A DNA stretch of 64,000 nt from Cricetomys ansorgei (GCA_026225945.1 JAMJFZ010001815.1:16468501-16532500); one strand, 5' to 3'. Shown: positions 1-12,540, numbered from the stretch's first letter. Notes: generated by a model not told the origin, from the sequence alone. Numbers and translations: made by a program.

Positions 1-100
1 GTCACTGATAGAATCACCCAGATACCTAAAGGTTATGAGACAAAAATTCACTAGACAGTGTCAGACAAAAACAGTCACAAAGAAGAGAGACTTCATATGT
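1..100. other. Unassigned sequence left of LTR copy 1
   Basis: The window opens in sequence that I cannot assign. It ends at the TGTAGAGGAA that starts the first LTR. Confidence 0.4.
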
Positions 101-993
101 TGTAGAGGAATGTTCAATCTTTTAATCCAGAAACAACTCCTCTAGCAAAGGATCACTGTATGATAGCTAAGAAGGGATCACAGCCAAAGGTCTGTATGAA
201 GGGATCACATTCAGGGGCCTGTGTGATCCAGATGGAATGCAGAAAGAATATTACTCAGACTAATTTCTCCTATGTTTGTGCTAATGCTAGGTTAAAGGTA
301 TTTCTGTGGTCAAGGCAACATAGTACACACCTTTAATCCCAACTCAGAAGGAAGTGGCAACACATGCCTTTAATACAACTTCAGTAGAAGGAAGTATGTA
401 GTAGAAGCAGAGTTTAGAAGCAAGGAAGAGACAAGAAGCAGAGATCAGAAAGAAGTAGAAACAGACAAGTAGCAATGAGAACTCAGAAATTATAAGAGTG
501 TAGAAGTGAGATGGAAAGTAAACAGCAGAGCTCAGAGAGAGAAGCAAGGTAGAAGCAGAGGTGGAAGCAGATAAGAAACAGAGCTCATAGAGAGAAGCAG
601 ACAAGACCTCAGAGGAAAATTCAATCACGCACTTCGAGTGCAGTCAGTTCAGTTGAAAAGAAGAAGCCAAGAAGACCAGAGACAGTCCAGAATAAGCTAA
701 CAGAGAAAGCAAAGTCAGAAGCAGTTAGCTTGGAATTTATAATTCAGAGTTCAGAAGACAGCTAGCTAGTCAGAATGAGCTCAATCAGCAGTAAGTCTCA
801 GAGGCTGAAATATTCTAAGTTTAAGTTTATATATTAGATTGTATAGAGGAGGTCTGGGCTAGCATATTGATGATTGGATTGTAAGGAGGCTGAAACTGTC
901 TATGACTCTGGATGAATTAGCAAAGAATAAATTGTCCTCTGCCATGAATCCATGGGAATAATTAATAAATCAGCTCATATATCTATGTCTACA
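101..993 (+). mobile_element. ERV2-like LTR, copy 1
   Basis: It starts TGTAGAGGAA and ends CTACA, matching the ends of the LTRs at 21283 and 41495. Shared internal landmarks include a 'ggggcctgtgtg' block, 'cacacctttaatccca', a long purine-rich part rich in agaagcagag and cagagctcag motifs, and a 3' part with 'aataaattgtcctctgcc', where AATAAA is a likely LTR polyadenylation signal. No internal retroviral sequence follows, so it is probably a solo LTR. The purine-rich middle is longer than in copy 2. I do not name the family. The ERV2 assignment rests on the primer-binding site beside copy 2. Confidence 0.75.
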
Positions 994-1009
994 ATGTGTT
1001 ATCCCTCTT

Positions 1010-1043
<34 letters not shown>

Positions 1044-1050
1044 TGTGTGT
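1010..1050. repeat. (CT)n(GT)n compound microsatellite
   Basis: About 8 CT units run directly into about 12 GT units, shortly after the 3' end of LTR copy 1. Confidence 0.95.
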
Positions 1051-1974
1051 ACTCTCCACTTTGTTTGAGGTATGATTTCTCTTGTTACATTGACATTGCA
1101 CAACATACTCAATAGCCTGTAAGTTTCTAGGCTATTTTTCTGACTCGTTTTCCTATTTTGCTATATGAGTGCTACAATTACATATGTATTTCACAAAATT
1201 TTGTTTTTTACTATGGTGCTATGGTGCTATGGTGCTATGCTATTTACTACAGAATTCTAGTCATCAGATTTTCAATGTAAATCATAAGGGATTACCCATC
1301 GAGTCTACTCCCTGGCTCATGGATTAAGATATTCTACAGAGCTTGTTTGAATGTACAAAATGCAAAGTACCTGAACTAATCAAAACAGTCAGACATTTTA
1401 AGCATAAGAGAATAAACTGGCTGAGATATAAAAACTTAGGAAAGAACTATAGCATAGAATTTCTGAAGGAGAAAAGGCTAAGAAAGATATGTTGGGGGTT
1501 AGGCTAAAAAGAAAAGAACAATAGGAAGTACAGGGATTTTTCTGAGATTCTCCTAAGGCAATATGTGTGGTGTAGCCTGGGTTAAGAACTTGCCGATGTT
1601 TACATGACAAGGTAGTGAAACATTTACTGAGAGACTGGAGTACTTTGCCAATGCCAGGAAAATGTACTTTGACACTATATTTTCACTTTTTCTTCACAGT
1701 CAATGTAATTTATCATCTCCAATTGTGCTATAAAACTTGAAACTTGTCAGTTAAGGGATTTTGATTAAGAAACTAAACTCTAAGGAAACCCTTCATTAAA
1801 AAACTTCCAAAAGCACCATCTGGGTATGAGTATAGAAATTATAGAATCCCATCGTTAAATGGGATAGGATATTATTTTAGCAAGGGACCTATTTTCTAAA
1901 AATTATTTTAACAGAATAGAATTCTAATTTCCATATGATAAACACTTCCTCAGTTGTATTGAAGGATAATTGAT
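1051..1974. other. AT-rich single-copy sequence
   Basis: No gene or known repeat was recognised. It includes a 9-bp tandem (ctatggtgc, about 3 copies) at 1211-1238. Confidence 0.4.
1211..1238. repeat. 9-bp short tandem repeat
   Basis: The unit ctatggtgc is repeated three times without error, followed by a partial unit. Confidence 0.85.
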
Positions 1975-2385
1975 GAATAAAATTTGCACACATTTAAGAT
2001 AACAACATAATTTGTTGTACATATATATTGTGAAATGATCACCAGAACCAAGATAATTATCTCATCAATCAACTAACAGATTTTCTTTTGGAAAACAGTA
2101 TTTTTGGAGGTAGAACACAGAAGTACTTGACATAGTCTAAGTACTCAACACAACTTTCACCCTAGCACTTGCTGAACTTTACATACTCCAGCACCTGTTC
2201 ACTGAATAACTGGAAACCTGATCCCTTTCAAAAGCATTCCATCTTCCCTGACAACTACCCTTCAAATCACTGCTGATGAAACTTTTACCTTCAATGATTC
2301 CACATATAAGTGAGATCATCCAGTGCTTTGTTCCATGTCTGGTTTATGTCAATTAAAATAATGCCCTTCTAGTGAATGATTCATT
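1975..2385 (-). mobile_element. Old L1M-type LINE 3' UTR fragment
   Basis: Read on the plus strand it is the complement of an old mammalian L1 3' UTR. Landmarks are 'attgtgaaatgatcacc', 'aactaacagattttc', and the diagnostic 'ccacatataagtgagatcat' near 2300, then a diverged 'tgtctggtttatgtcaatta'. High divergence fits an insertion older than the rodent-specific L1s in the window. Confidence 0.72.
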
Positions 2386-2984
2386 GCAGATTATCACCAG
2401 ATTTTAAGTCCTGATGCAAAATATGAACTCATGCTGTCCTTTATGATTTAAATTGATCAAAGTATTTCATTTACAGTTAGTATTCAAAAGAAAAATTGAT
2501 CCAAATGAGAGTTTTTTTTACCACAGGCTTGCCAAATGGAATGATTTACTTCAGCAAGGTAGCTGTTTTTATTAGAGATTAGAGAAAGCATTATGTGAAA
2601 AATATCTTTTACAGAGAGTGAAAACGCAGACTATACTAAAATTGAGAACATAATAAGTTATAAGCATAAATAAGTTTTTAAATATAGCATTAAGCATAGA
2701 CTAATGTAGAAAGATAAAATTTATTTGCGTTTTCTATTAACAAATATCACATTGTCTCATATTATAAATACATTCCTAGAAAGCAATAGATTATCACTTT
2801 TAGATAAAAATATATATTAAATGGAATATTAATTGATATTTACCACAAATAGATTATAATAAAGTGAACCATGCACATACATTTAAAAAGAACTGAGAAT
2901 GATTTTAACTAATAGAAACCATAATGAGAGAAAACAACATAAAACTACTACTTTTTTTTACATTTCATTTATTTATTTTTATTT
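2386..2984. other. AT-rich single-copy sequence
   Basis: No feature was recognised. The last part is T-rich and may belong to the poly-A tail of the following minus-strand L1. Confidence 0.4.
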
Positions 2985-3715
2985 AAAGTATTTTTTTTAT
3001 ATAATATATTTTGATCATGGTTTTCCCTCCCCCAAATCCTCCCAATCCCTTCCCTTTCATCTCTCACCTTCATCAACCTCCTTTGCGTCTCTCCTTAGTT
3101 AACAAACATGCATCCATGTATTACATCCATGTAATAAGATAAAATTGCAAAAGGTAAAGCAAACAGAAGAAAAAAAGCCAAAGAAAACACAAACACACAC
3201 ATGGATGCACACACGCGCATGCACACACACACACACCATATTTAGATGCAGAGACACACGCATTTGCACACTCATGAATTCCATCAAAACAAGAAGACAG
3301 AAGTTGTAATATACACCCAAAGGACCTGAAACATTAAAAAAAAATCCCTAGCAAATATTATGAGACATAGAACATCCAAAGTTGCCACTTTTTTATTAGC
3401 CTTACAATGCTGGACAGGGGGCTTGCCTTTAAGAGAGGTTTGTTTTCTAGTGAGATTCCCTTGAAAAATTATTTTTTTCATTTTTATGTGGTTATCAATT
3501 GAAGCTAGCTTCTGGGTTAGAGATGGGGCATGTGTCTATTTCTCATCTCTTCACTGGGGCCCCATCTGGCTTAAATACTTGCAGGCCCTGTGCATACTGA
3601 CAGTCTCCATGAGTTCATATGCTCATTGTTTCTACTGTGTTGAGAAGTTGTTCCCTAAATGTCAGCTCTTTACACTTTTTCTGCCTCTTCTCCTGCAGAG
3701 TTCCCTCATTTTGTT
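2985..3715 (-). mobile_element. Rodent L1 (Lx-like) 3' UTR
   Basis: The left edge is T-rich, the complement of a poly-A tail. It is followed by 'ttttgatcatggttttccct' and a C-rich stretch typical of rodent L1 3' ends. Next come the CA-rich 'gcagagacacac' block, 'aaaggacctgaaac', 'cagtctccatgagttcatat' and 'ctgcctcttc'. The order is the complement of an L1 3' UTR. It contains a degenerate CA tract near 3190-3236. There is no ORF2 sequence, so this is a 5'-truncated insertion. Confidence 0.85.
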
Positions 3716-3875
3716 GCTATGTGCCTTTAAAGAAGCAGCAGAGTTTGGTTTTTGACTAGGTGCTTAAACTATCTAGACTCATGTTCTTGGCTACTCATTT
3801 TATTTCAAATCACACTTTTTTCTTATACAAAATTAAATAAGAAAATTAAAGACTTAATGTAAATGGTAGATCTTG
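3716..3875. other. Short AT-rich spacer
   Basis: This lies between the L1 fragment and the minisatellite. No feature was recognised. Confidence 0.35.
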
Positions 3876-4323
3876 GTACTTGCAAGACATTGAGGTGCCT
3901 GCAGGATGCCCTGGTACCTCTGGGTTGTCCTGGTGTCTGTGAGATAGCCATTGACTGTGACATACTCAGATGCCTGTAGGATTCCCAGGAGCCTGAGGGA
4001 CATCTTGGTACCCAGATGGTGTCTGGGGGCCTGGTGATGCCCAGGATTCTGTGAAATGCCCTCGAGCCTGTGGGGTACCCTGATGCTTGCTAGATGTCCA
4101 GTTACCTGTGTAATGTCTGGATGCTAGTAAGATGCCCTAGTGTTTGAAAAAGATCTTTACATACCTGTGGGAGGTGCTGATGCCTGTGGGAGACCCTAGT
4201 ACTTGTGGGATGTCTGGGAGCCTGTAGGATGTTTTGGTGCTTACAGGATATCAGGGTGCCTGCTCAGTGTCCAAGTACCTGAGTGATACATGGGTATCTA
4301 GTATAGGCCCAGGTGCCTGTGGA
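3876..4323 (+). repeat. Degenerate 19-bp minisatellite, about 23 units
   Basis: The interval can be cut by eye into about 23.5 successive units, mostly exactly 19 bp, with consensus close to gtgcctgtgggatgccctg. Examples are gagcctgtggggtaccctg, atgcctgtgggagacccta and gtacttgtgggatgtctgg. A few units are 16-21 bp. Units differ at several positions each, so the array is old. It is GC-richer than its surroundings. Nineteen is not a multiple of three and no frame stays open. A LINE-like A-rich tail follows about 160 bp downstream, so array and tail could be parts of one composite element. Confidence 0.9.
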
Positions 4324-4479
4324 TTTGGGCAGTGAGGCTTAACTTCAGGTTGAATTTAGACACTCTTGGTCTTGGTTAGTATGGGATAAATGAGTGTCCA
4401 TGATCAAAGCAACCTATTGCCTCCAAAGGCCATTGGGATGCCCTTGATTCATGCCACACAAGTTGGACTAAATTTTCTT

Positions 4480-4632
4480 TGTTTTTTAAAATTTTTAGTT
4501 TGTTTTTCTGTTTTGAAGGTACAAAAGTGAGAGAGTTGAAGAGGGAGGAATGGGAAAATGCTGTTATTGGGATACATTGTATGAAACACAAATAATTAAT
4601 AAAAATTTTTAAAAAATAAGAAAAAAGAAAAT
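4480..4632 (+). mobile_element. Probable LINE 3' end with A-rich tail
   Basis: The pattern 'gagagagttgaagagggagg' then 'ttattgggatacattgtatg' then an AATAAT/AATAAAA-rich run into poly-A resembles a retroposon 3' end on the plus strand. The family is uncertain. It could be the tail of an element that also includes the 19-bp minisatellite. Confidence 0.45.
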
Positions 4633-6463
4633 TATAGTTTTAGATGTCATAAATATAAATTACTTGTTATAACTTATTTTGATTGAGTTTGGTTTCATTT
4701 TGCATATTTGAGAGGCATTTACTTGCATTTGCTTAGAAATCAGATCTCAGAACAATTGCAATTAGCATCAAATAGAACCTTTTGTGAAAAATAATAAATT
4801 AAAAAAAATAGGAAACAGGCAAAATACATTTTACTTCTCTTTACTATAATCATTTTCAATTTTATCAGAAACCATTTTATTAACAAAACCATAATCATGT
4901 GACTCTTTAAATGGCTCATATTCTCTATGTGAATGAATTTTGAAAATAGGCTATGTGTGGTATTGGCTTCCCTGTATCTCATATCATACAAAAAGTGCTC
5001 CTTCTGCTTCAATCTGTGTATCCTAGGCCTTCATGTATGTCCCTAGACTTCAAAATTGAAAAGAGAGGGATAGGAGTTAATTATCATGACAGACAGCAGT
5101 TTATACGAGCAGATTGTCCCATACTACCAGCTGCCATAATAACCTTGGTGATTAGGGACCAGTACACACTATGGAAGATCATTTTATCCTTCTTTCTCCA
5201 TGGAATGATAGCCTTGATATACCCAGTTTAAGGCTGCACTAAGTTTTTCTTGGTGAGTCCAATGTAAATATACAGTAGCCTAGTATGCTTAGGTTTTTCC
5301 TCTGGGATGGCAACCATACAGATAATCTTTCCTAGAATTGAGATCAGATTCATTGTGTTCTGTTGCGTAATTACTGGCTATAGAAATCCATCATTTTAAT
5401 GATAATTATTTATTTCCTATGCTTTAAAGGATTTGTGTCATGGATAAATTCAAAATAAAGTTGAATACTAGTCTCTTAATCTAGAACCCTGGATTCAATT
5501 TTATGTAATTTATAGTAAATGTCCCATGATTACAGCAAATTTGAGTTTGCTTCTCTCTTCAGGAAAGATTTTTTTCTCAAAATATACAAGAATAAAACAC
5601 ATTTTTCAAGGCCATCTTTTGAAGTAATATATTCTTTAGTGTCAAATTTAGAGCATTTTTTGGCACCTGTTGTTATGTAAATGTGAGGAGCTTACAAAAT
5701 GTGCAGAAGATTGAAATTATTTTGTTAAGAGAGAGTTGAAGAAGAAATATATAAAATACATTTGGAGTGTATTTCAGTGTTTAATACATTTCAAGGCAGA
5801 GCAAAGTTCAGTTGGGCCTCTGCTGAGAGAAATACTTAGTTCATGGAGGAGCTAAAGTTGTAATAGGTATTTACTTTTGGTACAATGAATGCCATTCTAT
5901 CAATCTATCTGTGTAGATTAGAGTTCTGTTAGGTTTACCTACAAAGACTAATAAGAAGACAGAGAAGTCAATGAAAAGAAAAAGTGACTATGCTTTAATC
6001 ATTACCACAGTTTATATGAGAATCAGACACTGGACTCCTGGAACGGTGAGATGCACAAAGGGAAGGCACTTTAGACAGGACAGTTAAAATACACTAGTGA
6101 CTTGGACTGTTGTCCTGGGACTGTCTGGTTCTGGATAAGAGACAGCAAGGTTCAATCCTATTTTCTAACCCTTCTAAATCCAGACAGTAACATGACCAAG
6201 AAGCCAAGGTCCCATAACTCAAGTCAACTTGGAAGAATTCCCTCATAAAAATATAAATTTGAATCACATAAAATTACCATCTTGTAGGTCAAAAAGAGTA
6301 AAGATCAGCAATCTTTTAAATAGATCATTAATACTTCTTATGAGAGAACAGAAGTCATAGGCATCTTTTAGGATTCTTTTGGTTGGGTGGCATTGTTATA
6401 ATTTTAACTCTTCAAATCAAGTCTTGTTGTCACTAGGATGTTTTTATACATTAATGAAGCATT

Positions 6464-6466
<3 letters not shown>
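4633..6466. other. Single-copy sequence without recognised features
   Basis: This is AT-rich DNA. The parts 5000-5350 and 5980-6250 are less AT-rich and more complex but match no gene or repeat I recognise. There is no long open frame and no splice-flanked exon candidate. Confidence 0.4.

Positions 6467-6507
<41 letters not shown>
6467..6507. repeat. (AT)n microsatellite
   Basis: About 20 uninterrupted AT units are followed by a short second AT run at 6511-6520. Confidence 0.95.
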
Positions 6508-6509
<2 letters not shown>

Positions 6510-6520
6510 CATATATATAT

Positions 6521-7277
6521 CGATGAATGATCATCTATGAATCAAAATTGTCCTATTTTATTAAACATGTTAATGTCCATAAGGAACATAAGAGAAGAAT
6601 TTGTCTTTTTCTCACATTTATTTTTTCACATTTATTGGGTTGTAGTTATGTATACACTGCCAGTGAATTTTTAGTATAATGTTTCTCAGTGCTGTTACTG
6701 AGTAGTTTTTGGCTAGAACTTTGCATCAGAGAACTGCTGCTTGATTAAATTTAAATAAAAATCACAGCACAGCAATAAATATAAACTGGCATCTTCATAA
6801 TTGATATTTGGGAAATCTCACAGTTTGTGACAGGTCAAAAAATTATACTCTCTAAAATCCTGTCAAAAATTTTAAATTACAGAATAATCATGTAGTTTGA
6901 TACATGGAAGTAGGAAGATACATATTTGAAGTAAATTATATCTTATATTTTATGGCAATCATAAAAATATGAGAAGATACATCAAATAATTTATTACATT
7001 TTTCAGAAAGTATTTCCTGATAAATTCTTGGCATGCTTTTAATGCTAACTGTCACAAACATAATTTGTAGATATTTTTCACATTGTGAGATGTGATACTA
7101 GTCTTTTAGAATCAACCTAAAATGGGCTCAAATGACTAAAATGGCTCTTATTTCTCATTTGCTGTTTAAAGGTATAACTATACCAGTAATAAAACCATTC
7201 TTTCTCAAATCTACTTTTTACTCATCTTTACTGACATTTTGTCAATTAGTTTGACCTTGACGATTACTGGTCTACTT
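6521..7277. other. AT-rich single-copy sequence
   Basis: No feature was recognised. Confidence 0.4.
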
Positions 7278-7597
7278 TTGAAAACATGTGCATGTGCATA
7301 TGTTTGTCTGTGTATATATGTTTGGAGTCAAGAGGTGGATCTCATCTTCAGTTTCTTTCTATCTTACTTTTGGAGACAAAGGTCCTTCATGGATCATGAC
7401 ATTTATTACTTTAGGCTAGACTGCTTGGCTAGCAAATTGCAGGGATCCACAAGTATGAGCTCCCTACCCTCAACACTGGGATAACAAGTCACCATGCCTG
7501 GTATTTTATACAATTCCTGGGGGTTCTACTCAAGACCATATGTTTGAGTGTCACTTTATGAACTAAGCTGTCTCACAAGGACTCTATCTTTTGCTTC
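7278..7597 (-). mobile_element. B4/RSINE1-type SINE
   Basis: On the plus strand it reads as the complement of a B4-family SINE: a degenerate GT-rich start, 'ggagtcaagaggtggatctc', a B1-like middle with 'ttggagacaaaggtcc' and 'ctagactgcttggctagcaa', 'gggatccacaagtatgagct', 'ctgggataacaagtcaccat', then the complement of a tRNA-like head ending 'aactaagctgtctca'. It is strongly diverged. Confidence 0.78.
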
Positions 7598-8744
7598 TTC
7601 AAAAAATTTTTAAAACTACAAACAACTCTCATTTCTTCTTTACCACAAATTGGCTTTAATTATTGACTTGGGTTTTTGTTTTATATAACTTTTGCGCAGG
7701 TGACATCTGCACTTCAGTTGCTTCCTTGTGTGTGTGAAAGTTTTAAACCTGAGGGAGAAAAACAGTGAGCATCAAGAAGAGAATTCTGCTCAGCAAGAGA
7801 GGGAAGCTGATCAAACACATGGGATAATCCTTCTGAGAAGACTGACTTCAGAATAATCATGGAGGGACTCATTTCCAGTGGTACATGTGAGGCAGAAAAG
7901 GCCTAGATTGGGTGAAAGAGTAAATACGGAAGTAGTTATAGAGGGCAAGAGGTTCATGTATTCACAGAGAAGCACTCAGAGACCCAATCACTCCAGCATG
8001 TCTCCTCAGTTGAGGAGACAAAATCAAATACTGCATTTCCTTAGAAAGCTGAGAGTGCAAGTTGTTAATGACCTGGTGACCTTTTCAATATCTTAGTCAG
8101 AGACCACATTAGATTCTAGATCCTTTAGCAATAGACCCATTGTTGTGGTCACATGTACTTTGCAAAGAAGTTTTGATGCAGTCCCCACCTTAAGCTTTGT
8201 CTTTCACAGAGAATTGGAATGATTATTGCCAGGAAACCTGGTATGGGAATTATTGTTGCCCAGAGACCATATCCTATTGTGTTTAAAATACTTAAAATAA
8301 CCTCCTGGTATAAGACTCCCTAGTCTTGATCCAGGTTGACAAGTCAGTCTGAACTGGGTTTTCATTCTTACTTCTTCACATGGTTTACTTATCTGCCTGA
8401 AACCTGCAGAGACAACCATCCATTAGTTTTGACTTGTAGTTCAGGGTTAGTTGGAGGCAGTGCAACTTTTCACAGGTTTATTTCTTAATTTCAAATTCAT
8501 TTATATTTTATATGAACTATATAAATCTGTTACTTTGACATTAGAGAGTACACCACGAGTCATAAGTCCATGTATAAGTTTATTTCTCTTAATTAAAATT
8601 CCTTATCAGAAACCTCTCTCCTACTTCTACATGCTAGTTTTCTTTAGCCATGATAATTAATAAATTATCAACTTTATGATGGATAAATTGCTTTGCCTGA
8701 AGAACTTCAACTTTCCTGATTAAGTAAATTCACATGAATTTGAA
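7598..8744. other. Single-copy sequence without recognised features
   Basis: This is moderately complex sequence. No interspersed repeat or exon was recognised. Short open frames at 7878-8096 and 8204-8419 show no domain or known motif. Confidence 0.4.
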
Positions 8745-8935
8745 TTCTGGAAAGACAGGTTAGCAGGGATAAGTACTTGGCATAGAAGCCTCAGGGCCTG
8801 AGTTCAATACCCAGATTCCATTATGAAAACAGAGAAACACTTGCTAAAAGTTGTCCTCTGGTCTCTACACATGCTGGTATCACATACATGCTATATTCTC
8901 TTACACACATTATACATGCATGTATATACATCAAC
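8745..8935 (+). mobile_element. tRNA-headed SINE (B4/ID-like)
   Basis: It begins 'gctggaaagacaggttagca'-like and carries 'gggcctgagttcaatacc', which fits a Pol III B box. Later 'gttgtcctctggtctctaca' and CA-rich sequence match the 3' part of B4/RSINE1 elements. The 7SL-derived middle is largely missing. Confidence 0.62.
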
Positions 8936-10739
8936 ACATTAATAATGAAAAATTTATTTATAAAGGAACTGAAAATATTGAATATAAAAATGTTCAGTAT
9001 TCATTCAAGACAAGTTTGAGTGAGACACCAATTCCTTTGAACAAATAAGAGAAGAGTACTTTAAAGTAATAATAGGTCAAATTAACAATCAATATAAATG
9101 GATTGTCACTCATAACATAATACAAGTATCAGTACTCATAAAGTAAGAAATATAGGTACCTTAAAAGATAATTAAACTCAAATAGTAGTTTGAAATGTTT
9201 ATTAATATTAAAAATATAAGCAAACCATGATTGGAATTAAAATATAATTTATATATAAAACAAATGTCTTGCTACTGAAGCTGATATTATAAATATTTTA
9301 AAAACCTGTAGAAGTAATTAACAAAGGTAATTCAATTGGATTAAGAAAATATCAGATAGTCTAAAGGTAGGTATGATAAGCCTACATTTTCTTCTAAATA
9401 TTAACTACTAATATTATAGGCTACATATAGAAAATTATCAGCAAGAAATAAACATAAAAATTAAATGTTAATAAAAAGAGAAAATTTTTTAAAACTTCAA
9501 ATGAGTTATTGTTGAATATTTGAAGAAGGAATATACTACATACTACTTAGTTAAAGATTTATAATTATGTTATTAAAAGAAAATTCAAAATTCTGAATAT
9601 TTGTATTAATTTACATTAGTACAAAATTAAAGTGATTTAAATAAGTCTGTAAAAAAGTATTATATAAAAAGAAAAGCTGCAGAATGAATATAAAAGCAAA
9701 ATTAATTGAAATATTTTGTAAGTGGAGTTACGAATAAGTACAGTAATGGTTTATTAAATTACTATAAGAGAATTTTTTTGGTTATGTCTCAGTGTAATAC
9801 TAATAGTGAAATATCAGGATCTCTGTGGCAGTCATCTGTGAATGTTTGATTTAATTTGCAACATCCTAGTAGATATTTTTCTTCACAGAACTACATATCT
9901 GGATAGCTCTCATGTGATATGAAAGGTCTTCACTTTCCATTAATGTAACAGTCAATGAAATTGTAGAAGCTAGTAGCTATATTTCAAACTATTGTCTGGT
10001 TTCCTATCTCAGCATTAGGCATTGACATCACACAATCCCCTGCTCTTCCCTGGCATTCTGAACAATGAACCCCTCCAGGCTTGTTCATCAACAGTTTCTG
10101 CAAGGCATGTTATATAAGATATTTCAGGGGACCTCCATCAGACACTCTCTCTTAAAACAATATCCAGAAAGCAATGATTTCCATATAATTATCATATTTC
10201 TTCAACATCCCCCCATGCTTATATACAGATATGCAAATATAGCTACCTTGAAATAATTATCCTGGACATTTTAAAGTGAGACAAAGATCAATTTCAATGC
10301 TGAGCTGTAAAATTGTATTATAATTTTCTATTAAATTCAATTCATAATTTGCATATTATACACCATTTTACATCTATGAATACTAATGTTTATATAAACT
10401 ATGATAGTGCATACTTACATAAATCAATGCTTAAAAATTCATACATACTCATTTAAAACAAAGAGACAATATACAGAAGAGCCACTATAAATCCCTTGGA
10501 GATTTCATGTTCTGTTTGGTACCTTGGCTCCCTGGTACAAGAAGATACAAGAAGTTAAACCACAAGCCTTCCATCAAATTTAACTCTATCTAAGGATGAG
10601 AATTTCTATATTGGCTAGACATTATTTGCTCCATTTTGCCATATATGAAACAGGAACCTTAATATATCCTCTTTGAATCACTAGAATGTTAATGAGGATA
10701 AGAGGATCAAATAGAAATCAAGTGCTCTTGGGAAACAAT
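8936..10739. other. Very AT-rich single-copy sequence
   Basis: Runs of A and T dominate 8940-9800. 9980-10260 is more complex but unrecognised. Confidence 0.4.
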
Positions 10740-12400
10740 TCAGCTGTGAGGACTTAGTTCCTGGATGAGCTGGGAGCATTATGTGACGTAGAACGGGTCT
10801 TACTGAGAATTGTCTCAATGAGCTTGTAAATTGCCCCATTAGGTCTTAGAGTTTTACTTTTTCCAGCTTATCGACATTAAATAATCTTCCAAAAGGATAA
10901 GGGACATTTGTCAATGTCTATTTGCGTCCTAACAATTGCGGCTAAATGGGCATGGAAAATACATTTGCTGCTAACAGAGCATCTCATATGTGTTAGTCAA
11001 TGTGATGGCGGAGGAAACTGGGAGAGATGTGCTGCTTTTGAGAAATCCGCTTCACTTCTTCCCCACTAGTGGGCTCTAAGGAGCTGAGGACGCCCACCCA
11101 CGTGCTAAGGCTGACTGAAAGGCTTTCAAAATAAACCACAACAATGACATAACAGGTTTAATGTGCATATTTGAATTTACAAGGAGTGAAAGCAACTATG
11201 TGTTATCATTGCACTGTTTATAATCATGATGGAAAAAGATGTATGTTAAACATTTATGTCCTTTTATTTTTCCCTTACATTGTGTAACTAGTTGCTCCAG
11301 ACCTTAATAGGAACTATTTCAAGGTTTTAAAAAAGCAAACAAAAAATGGTCTGATATTTGTTTGTTTTTCATTTTGTAAAAATATCTAGTAACTAAAAAA
11401 GTGATTTTTTTAAGTACTTTTCTTAAAATGAATAAGCCAATTGTGCTAGTAGGGGAAAAAAAGAATGTTTCTCCTAATGGGAGTTTAAGAGCCACTAATT
11501 TTATATTTTACAAAAGTTTACTTGGCATCCTCTATTCAGCTAATCTTGTTTTTTTATGGAGCACTGTTAAACCCTACCTATCAGCGCCTGCTTCACAGGG
11601 GTATTGCTAACAAAACGGATGTCTGGAGATGGCTGTCACCTTACTCTGACATTCCTTTCAGAAATGTTAGCCTTATTTTTTCAATTGTACTGTAGGAACA
11701 GAGATCAATTTGTCCAAGGCTGTCTGCTCTTCTAGAGTTATTGTGCCCTGGGCTTTAGTTTTCTACCATTGGGTGTTAATTGTTCTTCACTGGCAGAACA
11801 AATGCTAAAGATATTCTGGGTACAATTAGCATACCACATTCTTCCCTAAAGAAAGAAGTCCTGTGAGGCCATCCAACTCAATGTTCTCCTTTATTACTGT
11901 AAACAGAAAAAACAATCCTAATGACTCCATAGGAAATAACATACTATGAAGCTAGCGTGCTGTCCTTATATTTGCTTTATGATTCATTCTCATTTCCTCT
12001 TATTTAAGAGATATTTGTGTTAATGGTTTTCAAAATATATTTCTCCTTTAAAGTTTTATGGATTTAAGTTTTACCATTAAAGCTACAGCTAGCTGTGAGC
12101 TTAGATTAGTGTATGCTCCAAAGTTATTTGCTGAAGCAATTAATTTGGCCAAGGAGGAAATATGGATATCAAAAATTCCCCCACGCTTATGAGAAGGACT
12201 CTAATGCTGATCTTTGCTGCTTTGTTGATAATGAGCTGCTGTACACATACACACACTTCTAAGGCTTCCTGAGCACTACTAAACTGACTGGATTCTTACT
12301 ATTTCTCTGGCACTGGACAATCTTACTTACTGAGTTGTGAAGTTTGCAATGAAGCTAGCTGTAGTCTTAGCAAAATCATGTAGACAATTCCCACAAAATA
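10740..12400. promoter_or_regulatory. Candidate conserved noncoding block
   Basis: This 1.6 kb has no transposon landmark and is more complex than its surroundings. It holds several CpGs in an otherwise CpG-poor window, for example around 10785-10792, 10920-10945 and 11085-11102. It also carries homeodomain-type AATTA/TAATTG words, a CACGTG E-box near 11100, and 'ggtgttaattgttcttcact' near 11771. These traits are typical of developmental enhancers in gene deserts. Conservation cannot be measured from one sequence, so this is an inference. Confidence 0.35.
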
Positions 12401-12536
12401 ACCCTATTTTTATGTTGAATACTGGATGATTTATTTAGAATCAATTTAAAAAACTAATGTCTATTAATATTCAGTTTTGTGATACATGTAGTATCTGATG
12501 CAATTATTTGGGTCCATAAGTTTTAATATCAATGCC

Positions 12537-12540
<4 letters not shown>

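Noticed and set aside
344..628. 94-codon open frame, minus strand, Ser/Leu-rich
   Set aside because: It is antisense to the purine-rich repeats of LTR copy 1. The low-complexity product comes from AGAAGCAGAG motifs.
3876..4323. Possible CRISPR-like array
   Set aside because: Units are contiguous 19-mers with no unique spacers and lie in a rodent genome. It is a minisatellite.
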